The notes below the pieces were generated by a model. That model had not been told where the DNA came from. It worked only from the letters and a program-made list of their open reading frames with translations, and did not search any database. A program made the position numbers and the translations under genes. Positions 5,550 to 8,568 of a stretch of 8,568 nt of DNA are shown piece by piece. The DNA is taken from assembly GCA_039714215.1 (NCBI GenBank), contig JBDLJU010000137.1, positions 1 through 8,568 on the forward strand. Reading direction: 5' to 3'. The stretch comes from UBA11579 sp039714215. GTDB lineage: Bacteria > Chloroflexota > Anaerolineae > Anaerolineales > UBA11579. Within the stretch, counting starts at the first letter, position 1, and the number at the start of each line of letters is the position of its first letter.

Positions 5550-7077
5550 CGAATTACGTGAAAAACGCGCAATCAGCCGCCTGGGCGGTGGAAAAGAGCG
5601 CATTGAAGCCCAGCATGCCAAGGGCCGCCTGACCGCCCGGGAACGGATCGATTTATTGTTGGATAAGGGATCGTTCCGTGAGACAGATGCTTTTGCCACC
5701 CATCGGGTCAGTGATTTTGGCCTGGATGAGAAGAAATTTTTAGGCGACAGTGTGGTGACTGGTTGGGGAACGATTGATGACCGTTTGGTCTATGTTTTTT
5801 CTCAAGACTTCACCGTTTTTGGCGGAAGCCTGGGTGAAACTCATGCTAAGAAGATCGTCAAGGTGATGGAAATGGCGATGAAGAATGGCGCGCCTGTGAT
5901 TGGGATCAACGATTCCGGCGGGGCGCGCATCCAGGAAGGGGTCATGTCGCTGGGCGGGTATGCTGACATCTTCTTGCGCAATACACTGGCTTCAGGTGTG
6001 GTCCCCCAGATCAGCGTGATCATGGGGCCGTGTGCGGGTGGTGCGGTTTACTCTCCTGCGTTGACCGATTTTATTTTCATGGTCAAGAACTCGTCGTATA
6101 TGTTTATTACCGGGCCAGAAGTGGTTAAGACTGTGACCCACGAGGATGTCTCTTTTGAAGACCTCGGAGGGGCGACTGTGCATGCCGAAAAATCTGGCGT
6201 ATGTCATGTGGTAGCCGACAGCGAAGCTGATACCCTGTTCCTGATTCGAAAATTGTTATCTTATTTGCCTCAGAACAATATGGAAGACCCGCCTTTCCGA
6301 GAAACGCGGGATAACCCGCTGCGGCGAGAGGCAGCCTTAGATGCGATTATCCCTGATGAACCCAACAAGCCATACGATATTAAAGATGTGATCCGCTATG
6401 TGATGGATGACGGTCAGTTCTTTGAAATCCATGAGGGCTTTGCCCAAAATATTGTGGTTGGCTTTGCCCGTCTCGGCGGACATTCGGTTGGGGTGGTAGC
6501 CAACCAGCCCGCGGTGTTGGCCGGGGTGCTCGATATTGATGCCTCTGAAAAAGCCGGCCGTTTTGTGCGCTTCTGTGATGCCTTTAATATCCCGATCATC
6601 ACCCTGGAAGATGTGCCTGGATTCCTGCCGGGGACTGACCAGGAACATGCCGGGATTATCCGCTCCGGCGCGAAGCTGCTCTACGCCTACTGCGAGGCAA
6701 CCGTGCCGAAGATTACCTTGATTACCAGGAAGGCTTACGGTGGAGCGTATGACGTGATGAGTAGTAAGCATATCCGTGCAGACGTGAACCTTGCCTGGCC
6801 AAGCGCTGAGATCGCTGTGATGGGTCCGGATGGCGCAGTTAATATCATCTTCCGCAAAGAGATCGCTGCAGCTAAAGATCCGGTGAAAGCCAAGGAGCAG
6901 CTGACGGAAGAATACCGTGATAAATTTGCTAACCCATATGTAGCTGCTTCTTATGGTTATATTGATGATGTGATCGAGCCCGCAGAAACGCGCCCCCGAT
7001 TGATCAACGCGCTTGAGATGCTGGCCAACAAACGCGATTCTAACCCGGCCAAAAAACATGGGAACATTCCACTGTAG
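5527..7077 (+). CDS. pccB: Acyl-CoA carboxylase carboxyltransferase (beta) subunit, propionyl-CoA carboxylase type
   Basis: This cytoplasmic subunit moves the carboxyl group from carboxybiotin to an acyl-CoA, most likely propionyl-CoA to give (S)-methylmalonyl-CoA. The 516-residue length and C-terminal ending (KKHGNIPL) are those of PccB/MmdA proteins. Two crotonase-like halves are visible: the N-terminal half has SQDFTVFGGSLGE (about 92-104) and the oxyanion motifs GGARIQEG (131-138) and GPCAGGAVYSPAL (167-179); the C-terminal half has VPGFLPG (363-369) and KAYGGAYDVMSSKH (402-415). D409 in that last motif corresponds to the aspartate that favours propionyl-CoA over acetyl-CoA in Streptomyces PccB, where acetyl-preferring paralogues carry Ile. 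ATG 5527 with GGAG at 5517-5520 is preferred over TTG 5515. A biotin carboxylase gene follows after 25 nt, arguing for an ATP-driven carboxylase rather than the related sodium-pumping methylmalonyl-CoA decarboxylase. Confidence 0.95.
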   Translation: MEDNQKINELREKRAISRLGGGKERIEAQHAKGRLTARERIDLLLDKGSFRETDAFATHRVSDFGLDEKKFLGDSVVTGWGTIDDRLVYVFSQDFTVFGGSLGETHAKKIVKVMEMAMKNGAPVIGINDSGGARIQEGVMSLGGYADIFLRNTLASGVVPQISVIMGPCAGGAVYSPALTDFIFMVKNSSYMFITGPEVVKTVTHEDVSFEDLGGATVHAEKSGVCHVVADSEADTLFLIRKLLSYLPQNNMEDPPFRETRDNPLRREAALDAIIPDEPNKPYDIKDVIRYVMDDGQFFEIHEGFAQNIVVGFARLGGHSVGVVANQPAVLAGVLDIDASEKAGRFVRFCDAFNIPIITLEDVPGFLPGTDQEHAGIIRSGAKLLYAYCEATVPKITLITRKAYGGAYDVMSSKHIRADVNLAWPSAEIAVMGPDGAVNIIFRKEIAAAKDPVKAKEQLTEEYRDKFANPYVAASYGYIDDVIEPAETRPRLINALEMLANKRDSNPAKKHGNIPL

Positions 7078-7102
7078 CTCAGTGAAATGAAGAAGGTAAG
7101 CG

Positions 7103-8568
7103 ATGCCATTTAACAAAATTCTAATTGCAAACCGGGGAGAGATTGCCGTGCGGGTGCTGCGTGCATCCCGTGAGTTAGGTCTCGAAACCGTAGCGGTCTA
7201 CTCAGATGTTGATCGTAAAAGCCTGCATGTCCGTTACGCTGATGAGGCCTACCATATTGGCGAAGCGCCATCGGCTGAGTCTTATCTACGGATGGATAAA
7301 TTGATTGAGGTTGCCAAGATCAGCGGCGCTGAAGCGATCCATCCTGGCTATGGGTTTTTATCGGAAAATGCTGAGTTCGCCCAATTATGCGCTGATGAGG
7401 GGATCGTATTCATCGGGCCACCGCCAGAAGCGATTCGCAAAATGGGCGATAAGGGGATTGCCCGGGCGACAATGCGCGCCGCAGGCGTGCCAGTAGTACC
7501 CGGCACAGAAGGGGAATTGGTGCTGCGCGATGACGAACTGCTCGCCGAAGCTGAAAAGATCGGCTTCCCTCTGCTGATCAAAGCCACTGCAGGCGGAGGT
7601 GGTAAAGGGATGCGTACGGTTACCAGCATGGAAGATATGGTTCAGGCGATTGAATCGGCGCGGGGCGAGGCAAAATCGGCTTTTGGGGACGACAATGTTT
7701 ATATTGAAAAGATGATTGTGGGCGCCCGCCATATCGAAATTCAGGTACTGGCTGACGGCCATGGAAATGTGCTTCATCTGGGAGAGCGTGAGTGTTCCAT
7801 TCAGCGTCGGCACCAGAAGCTGTTAGAAGAGGCTCCCTCGGTGTTTGTGGGTACCGATGAGGAATTCCGCCAAAAGATGGGCACCATGGCGGTTAAAGCC
7901 GCTGAGGCGGTAAATTATGTCAATGCAGGCACTGTTGAATGCCTGGTGGACAAGGATAAAAATTTCTACTTCTTAGAAATGAACACCCGCCTGCAGGTCG
8001 AACACCCGGTTACTGAACTGGTCACCGGGGTGGATATCGTTACCGAGCAGCTCAGGATCGCCCGCGGCCGGCAGCTTTCATACAACCAGGAAGATGTGAC
8101 CATGAAAGGTTGGGCGATTGAGTGCCGGATCAATGCCGAAGACCCTTACAACAATTTTATGCCCTCGACGGGTACGATCAGCGAACATGCCGTCCCAACC
8201 GGGCCTGGCGTGCGAGTCGACACCGGGGTGTACAATGGTTTTTCGATTACTCCGTATTATGACTCGATGATCTCCAAGCTGATCTGCTGGGGAGATACCC
8301 GCGGACAGGCGATCCTGCGCTTAAGGCGGGCATTGGAAGAATACAAGATTGTCGGAGTGGTTTCCAATATCCCCTTCCATCAAAATTTGATGGGGCAGCA
8401 CCGCTTCTTGGCTGGTAATTTCGATACCCGCTTTGTGGAAGATCGTTTCTCAATGCACAAGGCAGAAGAGGGTAAAACGACCTATCCGGAGATCGCTGCA
8501 ATAGTGGCAACCCTCGTGGCCCACGAGCAGACTGAACGAGCTGCCCATATTATCCGCCGCGGCAAGCG
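7103..8568 (+). CDS. accC: Biotin carboxylase (alpha) subunit of acyl-CoA carboxylase, 3' end outside window
   Basis: This subunit uses ATP and bicarbonate to carboxylate biotin on its carrier protein. ATG 7103 follows AGAAGG (7091-7096) at 6 nt. 488 codons are visible with no stop before the right edge. The start MPFNKILIANRGEIAVRV is canonical. The ATP-grasp fold shows K117, the glycine loop AGGGGKGM (163-170) preceded by K160, and the active-site segment 290-304 with E292, N294, R296, Q298 and E300; the biotin carboxylase C-terminal domain (about 335-445) has ECRINAEDP with R342. E. coli AccC ends near 449, so the segment from about 450 on, including a hydrophobic Ala-rich helix near 463-473, is extra. 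It may be the tail of the roughly 500-residue stand-alone type or the start of a longer alpha subunit with a fused biotin carrier domain. It forms one enzyme with the upstream carboxyltransferase. Confidence 0.95.
   Translation, partial: MPFNKILIANRGEIAVRVLRASRELGLETVAVYSDVDRKSLHVRYADEAYHIGEAPSAESYLRMDKLIEVAKISGAEAIHPGYGFLSENAEFAQLCADEGIVFIGPPPEAIRKMGDKGIARATMRAAGVPVVPGTEGELVLRDDELLAEAEKIGFPLLIKATAGGGGKGMRTVTSMEDMVQAIESARGEAKSAFGDDNVYIEKMIVGARHIEIQVLADGHGNVLHLGERECSIQRRHQKLLEEAPSVFVGTDEEFRQKMGTMAVKAAEAVNYVNAGTVECLVDKDKNFYFLEMNTRLQVEHPVTELVTGVDIVTEQLRIARGRQLSYNQEDVTMKGWAIECRINAEDPYNNFMPSTGTISEHAVPTGPGVRVDTGVYNGFSITPYYDSMISKLICWGDTRGQAILRLRRALEEYKIVGVVSNIPFHQNLMGQHRFLAGNFDTRFVEDRFSMHKAEEGKTTYPEIAAIVATLVAHEQTERAAHIIRRGK

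Noticed and set aside
6337..7116. Long open frame on the - strand, about 259 codons, opposite the carboxyltransferase gene
   Set aside because: It is fully antisense to a highly conserved coding region, has no recognisable protein features, and is explained by the codon bias of the + strand gene.

Overview
The window looks like a chromosomal segment from a member of the Chloroflexota, most likely class Anaerolineae. This is inferred from the protein style: extracytoplasmic proteins with long Thr/Pro/Glu 'TPTETP' tails, an LCP (LytR-CpsA-Psr) cell-envelope protein, and a split acyl-CoA carboxylase. No rRNA or other marker gene is present, so the assignment is not proven. All six supported genes and one partial gene lie on the + strand. 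I see no tRNA, rRNA, CRISPR array, insertion sequence or phage gene.

Layout. Positions 1-195 are an AT-rich non-coding leader with weak promoter-like motifs on both strands. Positions 196-2935 hold a tight two-gene unit: a single-pass membrane protein with TPR-like repeats and a Thr/Pro-rich tail, then 4 nt later an LCP-family protein with a C-terminal LytR_C domain. Positions 3048-3872 encode the survival nucleotidase SurE. A 139-nt gap follows, carrying a 7-7-7 inverted repeat just upstream of a perfect TATAAT. Positions 4012-5046 encode an MDR-superfamily (zinc-type alcohol dehydrogenase / quinone-reductase-like) oxidoreductase. Positions 5100-8568 hold a carboxylase cluster: an unrecognised four-helix membrane protein whose end overlaps the next gene by 23 nt, a carboxyltransferase (beta) subunit of propionyl-CoA-carboxylase type, and a biotin carboxylase (alpha) subunit that runs off the right edge.

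How the genes work together. The carboxyltransferase and biotin carboxylase are two halves of one biotin-dependent acyl-CoA carboxylase. Biotin carboxylase carboxylates biotin with ATP and bicarbonate, and the carboxyltransferase passes the carboxyl group to an acyl-CoA, by motif most likely propionyl-CoA, giving methylmalonyl-CoA. The biotin carrier domain is not in the window. The TPR-like protein and the LCP protein probably act together outside the membrane in attaching polymers to the cell envelope. SurE and the oxidoreductase have no obvious link to either group.

Novelty. Most of the window is ordinary housekeeping or metabolic sequence, and I do not see a convincing undescribed multi-gene system. 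The items most worth a second look are the unrecognised membrane protein coupled to the carboxylase, the TPR-like partner of the LCP protein, and the dyad ahead of the oxidoreductase.
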